DNA of 64,000 nt from contig NC_031672.1 of the NCBI RefSeq assembly GCF_001640025.1, forward strand, positions 2,852,001-2,916,000, read 5' to 3'. The notes beneath the pieces are model-generated. The model was not told where the DNA came from. It saw only the letters and a list, made by a program, of their open reading frames with translations, and made no database searches. Origin of the DNA: Sugiyamaella lignohabitans (Eukaryota; Ascomycota; Dipodascomycetes; Dipodascales; Trichomonascaceae). Shown here in pieces: positions 9,671 to 18,981 of the stretch. Made by a program: the position numbers and the translations under genes. Position 1 is the stretch's first letter; the number at the start of each line of letters is the position of its first letter.

Positions 9671-12600
9671 ATGAGTCCCAATACTGCTTCCTCTGCAACT
9701 GGCAACGCTGGTCGTATGCCAGAGATGACGGAGCGCAACTCCCGCTCTACTCGGAACCCTCATCCCCAGTATACCTCTTCTCGTCGTAACGTTAGCCCCA
9801 CTCCGGACAACCTTCGTCAGCCTGCTGATGATCAGTCATCTTCTCAACCTCCAGCTACTGCAGAAGCTCCTGTTGAACCTGTGACTGCCCCATCTCTTTC
9901 TGACAATATTCCTGGATCATTCCCCGCCGCTCCTCAGACTGTGGTTCCAGCTGTATCTTATCCTGATCTCAGCCAAACCCCTTTCCCTCGGCCCCTCAAT
10001 GTTCTTGATTATATCTCTTACCCGCCTCGTTCCACTTCGGATTCATCTTCGGTTCCCATTACCGCTTCAGTTCCTACTGTTCCTTCCACTTCGGATTCTT
10101 CGGTTCCCATTACCACTTCAGTCCCTACTGTTCCTTCCACTTCGGATTCTTCGGTTCACACTACCACCTCAGCTCCCACTTCAGTTCACACTGATGTTTC
10201 ACATACTTTTTCCTCTTCTGGTCCCCCCGGTCCCTCTGGTCCCCCTGGTCCCCCTGGTCCTCCTGGTCCTCCTGGTCCTTCCCCCCCATTTGGCCCCCCC
10301 AGTCCACCTCACTCTTCTGACTCTTCTGGTGCTCACGGTCATTCTCTTTCACACTCTGCATTACCTAAGCCATCTCAGTCTTTGTCTGTTCCACAGCAGT
10401 TTTATAGTACTGGTGACTTGCTTAAGATTCCCCTTCCCCGTCCCTGGAATGGTGATATTAATACTCTGTCACGTTATATTTCTGCTTATCGTCAACATTT
10501 TCAGTCATTGCCTATCCCATCTGGTCTTAGTATGCAGATCCTTCTTCGTTCAGTCCCTGAAGCCACCGCTCAACTATGGCTTCAGCAACCCCCTGATTCT
10601 CCAGCTCGCTTGACTCCTGAAGGTTTTTTCACTTTTTTGACTAATCTCTATCATATTTCTCCCCGACATGTTCTTAAGGCACGTGAGTCTGAACTCCGCA
10701 ATCTACGTTGTTCTTCTTTGTCACAAGTTCCTACTTACAACACGACTCACCGCGCATTATCTTCTGAGCTTGGTTGGAATGAGAGTCAACGGATTGATGG
10801 CTACCTTGCTGGGTTTACTCAACCTGACTTGGTTCGTCACACCGATGATGTCGATCCCGAGTATGATTATGATCAACTTCAGCGTCACTTCCAAGCGTTC
10901 GCTTTGCGTCTTTATGACAAACGTCGTACTGACACCTCTTCCAATGCCAATAACAATGGTTCTCGTTCTTCTGCTTCACGCTCTGCATCTCGCAAACTCT
11001 CTTCTGAAGAGAGACGACGTCGCGAAAAAGAGAAGCTTTGCCTTTATTGCGCATCTCCAGACCATGCTGTTGCACAGTGTTCTGTTAAGCCTGTGTCTAA
11101 TTCCTCGTCTTTCCAGCCTTCTTCCTTTCCTAAATCTTCGTCAAAATCTTCTGGTTCTACTTCTCGTTCCAAGGTTGTTACTCCTTCTTCTCGTGTTCAC
11201 ATGATCACAGTGAAAACTGAGCCTGTTGAATCCGCTTCTTCGGATTTCCCCGATTCATTCCAGGAACAAGCTCTTTCAGACCATGATCTCTCCGATCTTA
11301 ATGAAGATGATTTTATCGATTCTCCCTCTTCTGGTTCCTCCAGTTCCGCCACTTCCAATTCTTCCACTCTTCAATCTAATGCCTTTTACTTATCCCACTT
11401 GATGTTCGCAGAAGTTCCTGCTTGTGTTCCCCATGAGTTTCAAGAAGTCTCTTTTGGCCCGATTACTGGATCTGAGACATCTGTTCAAGCACATGTTGAT
11501 ACTGGTGCACAATCTAGTCTTATTGATTATGATTTCGCAGCTCGCCATAATCTTGGTGTTATCTCTGCCGATCTTGATCTCTATGCCTATAATGCAACTG
11601 CCCCTTTTGCTCGAACTCATTTTCAGGTTCCGTTAACTATCAATTGGCAAGGTAGATTTTATCGTGTTAAGTTTGTGGTTGTTCCTAACTGCCCATATCC
11701 CTTGGTACTTGGTGCAGGGTTTCTTAAATTCCCTTTCGAATTTAATCTTTTCCAACCCCATCCACTTCAGCCATTACCTCCCCGCGCTGTCACTCCTACT
11801 TGTGGTCCCTTCATGCCACAAGCTCCTGTACCTTCTCAACCCGCTTCGTTTGCTTCCTGTCGGTCTTCTTACAAACCGCCTCGTTATCAAAACAAACGTA
11901 GTTATAAGTCCAAACACCGTAGATCCCCTCACAAGTCTACTCCTACTTCCCGGATTTACTTGGTTACTACTGTTGAAAACGTCGATCCCCCTTCTTTTAT
12001 TCCTTCTCGGATTCTTAAGGTCTTTGATACTGTCCCCACTTCTTTGCCCCCTCATCGATCTGAATTTGATATGAAAATTGACATTCTTCCTGATGCGGCA
12101 CTACGCAAAGCTCGTGTTTACCCTTTGAGCCCTCCTCAAGAAGCTCTTTTGACAGAATATCTTGATTCCTATCTTTCCAAAGGCTATATTCGACCTTCAA
12201 CCTCTTCCATCGCGTCTCCTGTCTTCTTTGTTCCTAAAAATAATGGTTCGTTTCGTTTAGTTGTTGATTATCGTCGTCTCAATTCTGTTACGGTTACCAA
12301 TTCTTATCCATTACCTAACATTGATGAAATCATATCCCGTATTCGTTCCGGTTCTATTTTTTCAAAGCTCGATTTAAAAGATGCCTTCCACCTTCTTCGT
12401 GTTGCTGATTCTGACATTTGGAAAACTGCCTTTGTTACTCCTAAAGGCTTATTCGAATGGACTGTAATGCCTTTTGGTCTTAAAAACGCTCCCAGTACTT
12501 TTCAATATTATGTCAATAGTCTATTAGCAGAATATATTGGTTCTTGTTGCTATGTTTATCTGGATGATATAATTATCTTTAGTCCTGATAAAGTTTGTCA

Positions 12601-15016
12601 CCGCCAACACATAGTACAAATTCTAACTACTCTGTTCAAGAATCATCTTCGCATCAACCTGCCTAAATGCCAATTCTTTGCTTCCTCTTTGGATTTCCTT
12701 GGCTTTACGCTTACTTCCACTGGTGTTTCCCCCTTTGCCTCCAAGGTTCAAACTATTTCCACCTGGCCCATCCCCAACTCTTCTAAATCTGTCCGTTCTT
12801 TTCTCGGCTTTTGCAACTTCTACCGGCGCTTTCTTCCTAATTATGCTCTCCATTCACAACCCCTAAACGAATTAACCTCGTCTAAGACTCCCTTTGTGTG
12901 GACTTCTCAGCATCTTAATGCCTTTAATACTATCAAAGCTTTGTTTGTCCAAGATAATTTTCTTGCGCATTTTGATCCAAGTAAGCCCATTCATATCAAT
13001 ACGGACGCCTCTCGTTTAGCTGTTGGAGCAGTACTTTATCAAGATACCTCTCGTCCCGTCGCCTTTTTTAGCAAAACGCTCTCGTCTCCCCAAAAGAATT
13101 ACAAAACGTATGATTTAGAACTTCTTGCCATCGTCCTTGCGCTTCAACATTGGAGTCACTATCTCCTTGGTTATCATTTCACTGTCCATACTGATCATAG
13201 TGCGCTTCTTCATCTCAAAGAAGCTACTATCATTACTCCTCGGTATGCCAACTGGCTTGAGATCCTATCACCTTTTGACTTTCAACTTGTTCATGTTAAA
13301 GGCCACCAGAATATTCCCGCCGATATTCTCTCCCGGTTACCTGATCTCAACTCTTCCTCTTCAACCCCACCTCTTCGGTTACCTATTCTCCTCAGTAACT
13401 CTGATGATTCCTTATCTCCTAATAAGTCGATCATCGCTTCCATCTCTTCTCACGCCCCTTCTCGGTCTCCTTCTCCCACTGAGTTCTCTGCGTTTTCACA
13501 CCCCTTGACTTCTTACCCCGAGTTGTCAACCGCTCTTATCGCTGCTTATAACAGCGCACCCAATCTTCCCCTCACAACTAACCATCACTGGACTACTCAT
13601 GATCAATTCATTTATTATCGAGAACGTCTTTTTGTTCCGCCTCATGCTACGAGTCTCATCAATGATATTATTCGTCTTTTTCATGATCTTCCGTCCAGCG
13701 GACACCTTGGTTACCGCAAAACTTTTGACCTTCTTTCTCGTTACTTTTATTGGCCCCAGATGACTTCGTCGGTCCATCACTACGTGAAAAACTGCCACCT
13801 CTGTCAGGTTAGCAAACCAAAAAATCGTCCACCTCTTGGTCAGTTAATCTCCTTACCGATCCCTGAACGCCCTTGGCAATCCCTGTCCATGGATCATATC
13901 ACCAATCTTCCCACTGGTCCTAACCAACCCTATGATGCTATCCTTGTTATCGTCTGTCGTCTCACCAAGATGCTTCATCTAATTCGTTGTTCTACCACAG
14001 ATACGGCATCCTACCTCATCGCCCATCTTCAACTGAATATTTTTCGCCTTCATGGTTATCCGGACTTCATCACTTCAGATAATGGTTCTACCTTTAAATC
14101 TGACAAGTTCAAAACTTTTTGTCATAACTCCGGCATCAAGTTACACTTCACTTCTCCTCTTCACCCCGCTGGCAATGGTCAAGTTGAACGCTTCAATCAG
14201 TTTGTTTCTAACTACATCAAGTCGTTCACCTCTGCTACTCCACATTCCTGGTCCACCAACCTTTCAGATGCTGAATTTGCCTTCAACAACTCAGTTTCTT
14301 CTGCTACTGGTTTTACTCCCTTCTACGCCAACTATGGTTTTCATCCTCGCGTTCCTTTCGCCCCTCCTTCAACTCTCCCCCTTACTCCTCGCCATCCTAT
14401 TGAGTCCTCTCAACACCTTTCCCGTACCCACCTTACTCTCTCTCGGCACCTTGCTAAAGCTCAGCAGAACTACGCGAAACACTACAATCGCCATCATCTC
14501 CAGTATACTTTCAATGTTGGTGATCTTGTTCTCGTCAGTTCTTCCCGCTTTCAACTCCAAGGTCAACGGAAAACTCTACCTCGTTTTCTCGGTCCCTTTG
14601 CTGTCTCCGAAGTTGTTAACCCTACTTCTTATCGTCTTCAGCTTCCTCCTACTCTTAAAACCCACGATGTTTTTCACATTTCTCACTTGTCCCCTTATCA
14701 TTCACTTCACGATCCTTCCATCAACATCCTTCATCTCACTGTTGGTGACTTCTCGTTTCCTATCGACAAGATCGTGGATCATCACATCCAACCCGACCAA
14801 CTTTACTTCCTCGTTCGTTTCAAACACGCCACCACTCGGGCTCACAAACATGAACATTGGATTCCCCTTTCCAGCTTTGGTCGAGATCACTACCCTCTCC
14901 TTCGCGCTTATGCTTCCAAGTGTCGTTCTCCAGAGTCTACCAATCTTCTCTCGCGACTCGCTACGCTCGTCGCTTCGGAGGGAGGAGATACTGTCACGAT
15001 TCCGGCTTCCCAATAG
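9671..15016 (+). CDS. Gag-Pol polyprotein of the Ty3/gypsy element, single frame
   Basis: The frame has 1781 codons without a gag-pol frameshift. The N-terminus is Ser/Pro/Thr-rich with repeats of VPITTSVPTVPSTSDSS type and a collagen-like GPPGPPGPP stretch (about 180-215). A Gag region follows, with a CCHC knuckle C-x2-C-x4-H-x4-C (CLYCASPDHAVAQC, about 457-470). Pol has protease DTGA (about 610-613), reverse transcriptase with YLDD (963-966) and RNase H with a TDAS motif (D about 1112). Integrase has an H2C2 finger (about 1340-1380) and catalytic D1408, D1470 and E1506, with 35 residues between the last two. A chromodomain-like segment (about 1695-1753, IDKIVDHH to HEHWIPLSSF) comes last. 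The stop codon lies inside the 3' LTR, so the final residues are LTR-encoded. All catalytic residues I looked for are present. Confidence 0.96.
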   Translation: MSPNTASSATGNAGRMPEMTERNSRSTRNPHPQYTSSRRNVSPTPDNLRQPADDQSSSQPPATAEAPVEPVTAPSLSDNIPGSFPAAPQTVVPAVSYPDLSQTPFPRPLNVLDYISYPPRSTSDSSSVPITASVPTVPSTSDSSVPITTSVPTVPSTSDSSVHTTTSAPTSVHTDVSHTFSSSGPPGPSGPPGPPGPPGPPGPSPPFGPPSPPHSSDSSGAHGHSLSHSALPKPSQSLSVPQQFYSTGDLLKIPLPRPWNGDINTLSRYISAYRQHFQSLPIPSGLSMQILLRSVPEATAQLWLQQPPDSPARLTPEGFFTFLTNLYHISPRHVLKARESELRNLRCSSLSQVPTYNTTHRALSSELGWNESQRIDGYLAGFTQPDLVRHTDDVDPEYDYDQLQRHFQAFALRLYDKRRTDTSSNANNNGSRSSASRSASRKLSSEERRRREKEKLCLYCASPDHAVAQCSVKPVSNSSSFQPSSFPKSSSKSSGSTSRSKVVTPSSRVHMITVKTEPVESASSDFPDSFQEQALSDHDLSDLNEDDFIDSPSSGSSSSATSNSSTLQSNAFYLSHLMFAEVPACVPHEFQEVSFGPITGSETSVQAHVDTGAQSSLIDYDFAARHNLGVISADLDLYAYNATAPFARTHFQVPLTINWQGRFYRVKFVVVPNCPYPLVLGAGFLKFPFEFNLFQPHPLQPLPPRAVTPTCGPFMPQAPVPSQPASFASCRSSYKPPRYQNKRSYKSKHRRSPHKSTPTSRIYLVTTVENVDPPSFIPSRILKVFDTVPTSLPPHRSEFDMKIDILPDAALRKARVYPLSPPQEALLTEYLDSYLSKGYIRPSTSSIASPVFFVPKNNGSFRLVVDYRRLNSVTVTNSYPLPNIDEIISRIRSGSIFSKLDLKDAFHLLRVADSDIWKTAFVTPKGLFEWTVMPFGLKNAPSTFQYYVNSLLAEYIGSCCYVYLDDIIIFSPDKVCHRQHIVQILTTLFKNHLRINLPKCQFFASSLDFLGFTLTSTGVSPFASKVQTISTWPIPNSSKSVRSFLGFCNFYRRFLPNYALHSQPLNELTSSKTPFVWTSQHLNAFNTIKALFVQDNFLAHFDPSKPIHINTDASRLAVGAVLYQDTSRPVAFFSKTLSSPQKNYKTYDLELLAIVLALQHWSHYLLGYHFTVHTDHSALLHLKEATIITPRYANWLEILSPFDFQLVHVKGHQNIPADILSRLPDLNSSSSTPPLRLPILLSNSDDSLSPNKSIIASISSHAPSRSPSPTEFSAFSHPLTSYPELSTALIAAYNSAPNLPLTTNHHWTTHDQFIYYRERLFVPPHATSLINDIIRLFHDLPSSGHLGYRKTFDLLSRYFYWPQMTSSVHHYVKNCHLCQVSKPKNRPPLGQLISLPIPERPWQSLSMDHITNLPTGPNQPYDAILVIVCRLTKMLHLIRCSTTDTASYLIAHLQLNIFRLHGYPDFITSDNGSTFKSDKFKTFCHNSGIKLHFTSPLHPAGNGQVERFNQFVSNYIKSFTSATPHSWSTNLSDAEFAFNNSVSSATGFTPFYANYGFHPRVPFAPPSTLPLTPRHPIESSQHLSRTHLTLSRHLAKAQQNYAKHYNRHHLQYTFNVGDLVLVSSSRFQLQGQRKTLPRFLGPFAVSEVVNPTSYRLQLPPTLKTHDVFHISHLSPYHSLHDPSINILHLTVGDFSFPIDKIVDHHIQPDQLYFLVRFKHATTRAHKHEHWIPLSSFGRDHYPLLRAYASKCRSPESTNLLSRLATLVASEGGDTVTIPASQ
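14977..14988 (+). promoter_or_regulatory. Polypurine tract for plus-strand priming
   Basis: GGAGGGAGGAGA lies three bases before the 3' LTR, where plus-strand primers sit in LTR elements. It also encodes residues near the C-terminus of Gag-Pol. Confidence 0.75.
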
Positions 15017-15641
15017 CTTATCCGTTATCTTCCGACCTCTACCGACTACCTCCGCATGTCAGCCGTCTTCCTGCCTCTCTTCAACATCACTCCAAATGCA
15101 TACTTCTGCATCTCATGTCGTCTTCGCCGACTTATCTCTCTATAACTTCTCCTTGATAAGTTTCATGTTGACGCTAATGTCGTCTGCTCCACTTCCTTCG
15201 TCTCCACTTTGTCTTGGCTCGTTTCACACTCGCCTCTCCTTGGTCATTTGATCTATGTTTTGTTTCATCTAATAATTTCGCCTCATTCTCTTTTCTTTAT
15301 TTTCTTCTCAAAGATTCTTTTCTACCTTTTCATCTTGTTCTCAATTATTATATAAAGGGTACTATTTTGCTCTTTCAATTAGTTTTATTCTTTAGATATT
15401 AAAACATCTGTTACTAATATTAATCCTTACTCAAAACCTCCTTCAAGTGCGACTACTCCCAGAACTTAACCGACTTTCATACAACTTTATCTCACAGTAA
15501 GTGTATATGAATCTTAAAGGTTAACCTGGTAATTCTGATAATTCTTATCTTTAGATAATGGTTTCGCATGCCACATGGATAAAGTATTCCGAATATCTCG
15601 GACATGAAACAGCCGTGCATCTTCGGAAGCCTCACCTGACA
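14992..15641 (+). repeat. 3' LTR
   Basis: It has the same length as the 5' LTR and I found no difference over 650 bp. It contains the Gag-Pol stop codon at 15014-15016 and is followed by TTGGG. Confidence 0.97.
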
Positions 15642-15646
15642 TTGGG
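15642..15646 (+). repeat. Target-site duplication, right copy (TTGGG)
   Basis: It matches 8772-8776 exactly and lies directly past the 3' LTR. Confidence 0.9.
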
Positions 15647-15652
15647 GGTGGT

Positions 15653-15712
15653 GCCTCCGGCGGCTGGGGCTCCGCCCCAGACCCCGCGGCTCCTCTCGCT
15701 TCGCTCGAGTCG
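15653..15712 (+). repeat. Single double-hairpin GC arm
   Basis: A complete 60-bp arm, CTCGAG type, six bases past the retrotransposon target duplication. It faces the arm at 16076 as a widely spaced outward pair (363 bp). Confidence 0.9.
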
Positions 15713-16075
15713 GGCGTCGAGGATCCCGCTGAGCTTCTGTGGGGGTTGGAGGAGAAGGAATCGTTGAGAGTGGAGCGCGATAGAGTCTCGGAGATTAGTG
15801 TGGGTCCAGTTATGCTGTGGTACAAAGGCTATTACTCGGATCACAGGGTGGAGAATTCTCGGTAATCTTTCAGGGAAGCAGTTTTTCCGTTGATGAGCTG
15901 GGTTCTCCATTTGAGACTGCTACTTTTGAGGAGTCAAAGGTGATTTGTTCCCGAGTGGAATTCTTCTTTAAGGTGACTTATTCTCGGTCAAACAGTGGTC
16001 GCCATGTCTCAGCCGCGAGTTCCATTTATCGCGGTTTCTCGCATCGAACAACAGCCCTGCACCGACCCCCAAGCC
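15713..16075. other. Spacer between two outward arms, possible decayed coding sequence
   Basis: Two plus-strand frames are open in turn and look protein-like (EDPAELLWGLEEKESLRVE, ending in a stop at about 15865, then FSVDELGSPFETATFEES in another frame). I do not recognise a family. It could be coding DNA broken by a frameshift, or chance. Confidence 0.3.
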
Positions 16076-16135
16076 CGACTCGAGCGAAGCGAGAGGAGCA
16101 GCGGGGTCTGGGGCGGAGCCCCAGCCGCCGGAGGC
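16076..16135 (-). repeat. Single double-hairpin GC arm
   Basis: A complete 60-bp arm, CTCGAG type, with H1 loop GGA. A long C run begins five bases later. Confidence 0.9.
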
Positions 16136-16139
16136 AGGT

Positions 16140-16158
16140 CCCCCCCCCCCCCCCCCCC
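16140..16158 (+). repeat. Poly-C tract, 19 bases
   Basis: Nineteen consecutive C residues directly beside a GC arm, followed by CTCC-type sequence. On the other strand this is a G tract able to form quadruplexes. Confidence 0.85.
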
Positions 16159-17082
16159 TCCTCCCCTGAGCTCAGGGGTGGGGAGTGGAAGATCGGCGAT
16201 GCAGTGCCCCGACCGGCTCTGATTAGATAAGGCAGACGCATGTGAGGTTATAGGAGATTGTGGGGAAGATGAGAATGTGGATTGTTTTTGTGTTTTGTGA
16301 GGGGGGAAGAGCTAGGTTCTAACAGGGTTGGACCGATGGGGGTTTTTGGGCTGTCCAGTTTGGGCGGGTGGTTGTTCGGGTGTCAAGTTTGGGGGTAAGT
16401 TTTAAGAGCTGCAGGGAGTTCATAAGGTTGATTGAAAGTTTGCGGTCCAAAGTTATGGAATCTAGATACAGTACACATATATCAAGCACTTCCCCATCCC
16501 CCCAGTTTGTTCTGTTCTTGTTCTTTTTTTATTCTCTTTATAGAAAAGCCGTTTCTCGCTTGATTATTCTTGGAGACCTTTCTCAGCGTCTGTTCTTGAA
16601 TAATTGATTATCTGCGCTTGTCTATCTTGTTAGTTGACAGTCTTAATTGGTAACGTCAGAATTTTTTACCAGTGCTTGTGTTCTACCCTTCAGATTTACT
16701 GGAGTTGTTAGTAATTTTTTATCTCGCCATTGGGTTTGAGAGAATTTCTAGATTATTTCCAATTTGATTTTGGACTTGACTTTGGGGTTGCTAAGTGTTT
16801 TTGTTCAATCAACCCTTCTGATCTTCTACTGGGGTTTTGGTTTTGGTTTTTTGGTCTTATTGTTTGGACAGTTCTTCATCAAAGTTTGTCTGTCGGTTTC
16901 AATATCTATTACGTTGAGTTGTGTTATCAGATCACGTTTGCAGTTAACTAGGTCGTTGTTGCTGCCATTTGGTACAGTAATGCTGTGGCCTACTTGGCTC
17001 AGTGTCGTCCTGTTCTCGGATGGCAATCAGTTTTTGTTTGTAACGGATCCGGATTCTATATTTTGGTTTTTTTTTTTGTTTT
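16159..17082. other. Gene-free T-rich region
   Basis: No gene is supported. The sequence is T-rich on the plus strand and its short open frames look like chance products. It leads into the PIPK pseudogene. Confidence 0.4.
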
Positions 17083-18679
17083 ATGTCTCTTTTTGTCGTT
17101 GCTGTTGATGATGATGATTCAGCATCGGCCTATTTTACCGTTGGTTTGTCACAAGAGATTCAAGTTGTCCACATTAGTGTAGCTTCTCCCTGGAATGAGG
17201 ACCCCAATCACAAGCTTTTAATTAAGGAAATTGACGAGTTGTCTCAATTCGACGCATCTTTCCGTCTTCTATTGTGCGAGGATCTCATTGCTATGTTTAG
17301 TCAAGAGTCCAGTCCTGGTACTTCTACTAATTCGGCAAAGTCAGACTCACCAGACTCTGTCATAGAAATTGAGCGCCAGGTTCGCGACCTAAGATTTTTG
17401 ATCCGAACACAACAGCAAGCCCATTCGGCTAGCGGCGACCACGCACAGAAGAAGACCACTCCACACAAAGAATTACGACCCTTGCTAGATGCGATTATTG
17501 ATTCGACAATTGGCCAAAAAGACTCATAAGACTCGTAAGCTTTCTCAAGCTCATTTTGATGCCTAGGTTTCATGCTGTTTGCACGAACGCACCCCATTAG
17601 ATCCTAATAAAGTTTTATTCACCGATTATGCTCCAGTGGCATTTGCCAAGATGAGAAAGTTGTTCAAGGTGTCGACTGACAGTTATTTGTGGCCTTTAGA
17701 CACATGGAGACCGAAGTTATGAACATGGTAAGTCGCGAATTCAAACTTTATATTTCAGACGATCAGAGATTTTTTGAAGAGAATTAATTATGAACAATAC
17801 TTGTGGTGGATAGTATCTATGTCAGACTATTATGATCATGTCAAGCTTAATCTTAACACCGTTATTACCAAGGTCTGTGGATTATACAGAGTGCAGTCTC
17901 ATCGAAAAAACAGCTATTAGGCGGTTGCTAAGAACCCATTACCCTCACATGTCGAGGTCAACTTCATTAACGATCTGAATGGGTACAAAGAATTTTTGGC
18001 AATGGATGTGCCAAGTAAATCGAATAATTTTCAGTTCAATTGCCAACCCTTTAAATGGGCAAAGAAAAACATCCACATCCTAAAGGTAAAAATCCACAAT
18101 ATTGTAAATTAGTAATAAGTAAAACAGATTTACATCCACTGCTGGCGGCGAAAGACCGAGCTGAGATTTTTACACAGCTCAAAGAAGAATCAAGTATTTA
18201 CGGGATATGGACCTTACCGAATACTCCTTTTTTACAGGAACTCATAAAGAAGACTACACACCATGTAGCGTATTTTAAAAACAGGGATCAAGACACAATT
18301 CTTACGAAACACTTGAGAGGGCCAAACTTAACTGGAACATGCCGACTCGGAGTCGCTGAATAGACCCGCATTGGAACTGGATGAGTACATTGCCAATGAT
18401 TACAAATCTACCCATGAATCCCACGGCCATCGCGCCACACTTGACAATTTGGAGTACAGCCAAGTTTACTATTTTGGCATTATTGACAACTTCTCCCCTC
18501 TGGCCCACGAAGACAGAGTAGTCGAGTGGCCCCGTTTGACCCCCAATGCCTACGGTCAGAAATTACTCGCCGGCGTCCACCGCCACGTTTTCCCGGAATA
18601 TCGTCCCCGGAATAGACTTTCCAAGCCCAGATATAGTTATTTCTCTGGCGAGAAGGGATTATTGGAGAGGGATCTATGA
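17083..18679 (+). pseudogene. Decayed PIPK family gene with frameshifts and stops
   Basis: An ATG frame (17083-17529) gives 148 residues, then shifts frame at an A5 run (17516-17520); reading continues as KKTHKTRKLSQAHFDA and a TAG. The same frame then gives LDPNKVLFTDYAPVAFAKM and RKLFKVSTDSYLW, the PIPK entry motif, before a TGA. After another shift come FLKRIN, MSDYYDHVKLNLNTVITKV and CGLYRVQSHRK, matching the PIPK DYYxHVxxNPNTLLxxFxGLHRV block. Further on come FTQLKEE and, in another frame, RDMDLTEYSFFTGTHKEDY, matching the catalytic IMDYSLLVGIHD motif with E in place of D. The 18371-18679 frame gives VYYFGIIDNFSPLAHEDR and AYGQKLLAGVHRHVF, matching the PIPK C-terminus. The block order is conserved across at least four frame changes and several stops. 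Family is firm; pseudogene status assumes the read is error-free. Confidence 0.75.
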
Positions 18680-18801
18680 AATCTGTCTAATTACACCGGC
18701 CACTTCACACACCAAGTCTCCCTATGGAGAAGCACAAAAGTGGAGCGTCTCTGGAAGAAGTAAAACATTACCCATTAAATAATCAAAATTAAAAGCACTT
18801 T

Positions 18802-18936
18802 GCCTCCGGCGGCTGGGGCTCCGCCCCAGACCCCGCTGCTCCTGCTTTGCAGGAGTTTCTGGGACCGTCGACGCTCCGACTCGAGCGCAGCGAGAGGAGC
18901 AGCGGGGTCTGGGGCGGAGCCCCAGCCGCCGGAGGC
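18802..18936. repeat. Canonical 135-bp double-hairpin GC element
   Basis: The left arm has the CTCCTGC-TTT-GCAGGAG second hairpin, the core reads CTGGGACCGTCGAC, and the right arm is the CTCGAG type. The right end lies 45 bp past the stop of MED5. Confidence 0.92.
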
Positions 18937-18981
18937 AGGCTCTGGGCAGGTCTGGTCATTATTATACATTAGAATAATTGA

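Larger units (their letters stand above)
8777..15641 (+). mobile_element. Intact Ty3/gypsy-type LTR retrotransposon
   Basis: The element is 6865 bp with 650-bp LTRs at 8777-9426 and 14992-15641. It has a TTGGG target duplication, a self-complementary primer site at 9430-9443, a purine tract before the 3' LTR and one Gag-Pol frame of 1781 codons. The domain order (protease, reverse transcriptase, RNase H, integrase) is that of Ty3/gypsy. A chromodomain-like C-terminus and single frame resemble the Tf1/sushi group of chromoviruses. I found no difference between the two LTRs, so the insertion should be recent and the copy may be active. It sits between two GC repeat arms. Confidence 0.97.

Noticed and set aside
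10000..14700. Several long alternative frames within the retrotransposon (up to 399 codons)
   Set aside because: They are Leu/Ser/Pro-rich shadows of the CT-rich Gag-Pol coding sequence in other frames.
17739..17760. GTAAGT ... TTTCAG in the PIPK pseudogene as an intron
   Set aside because: The interval is about 31 nt, shorter than any spliceosomal intron I would accept, and it does not remove the other stops and frame changes.
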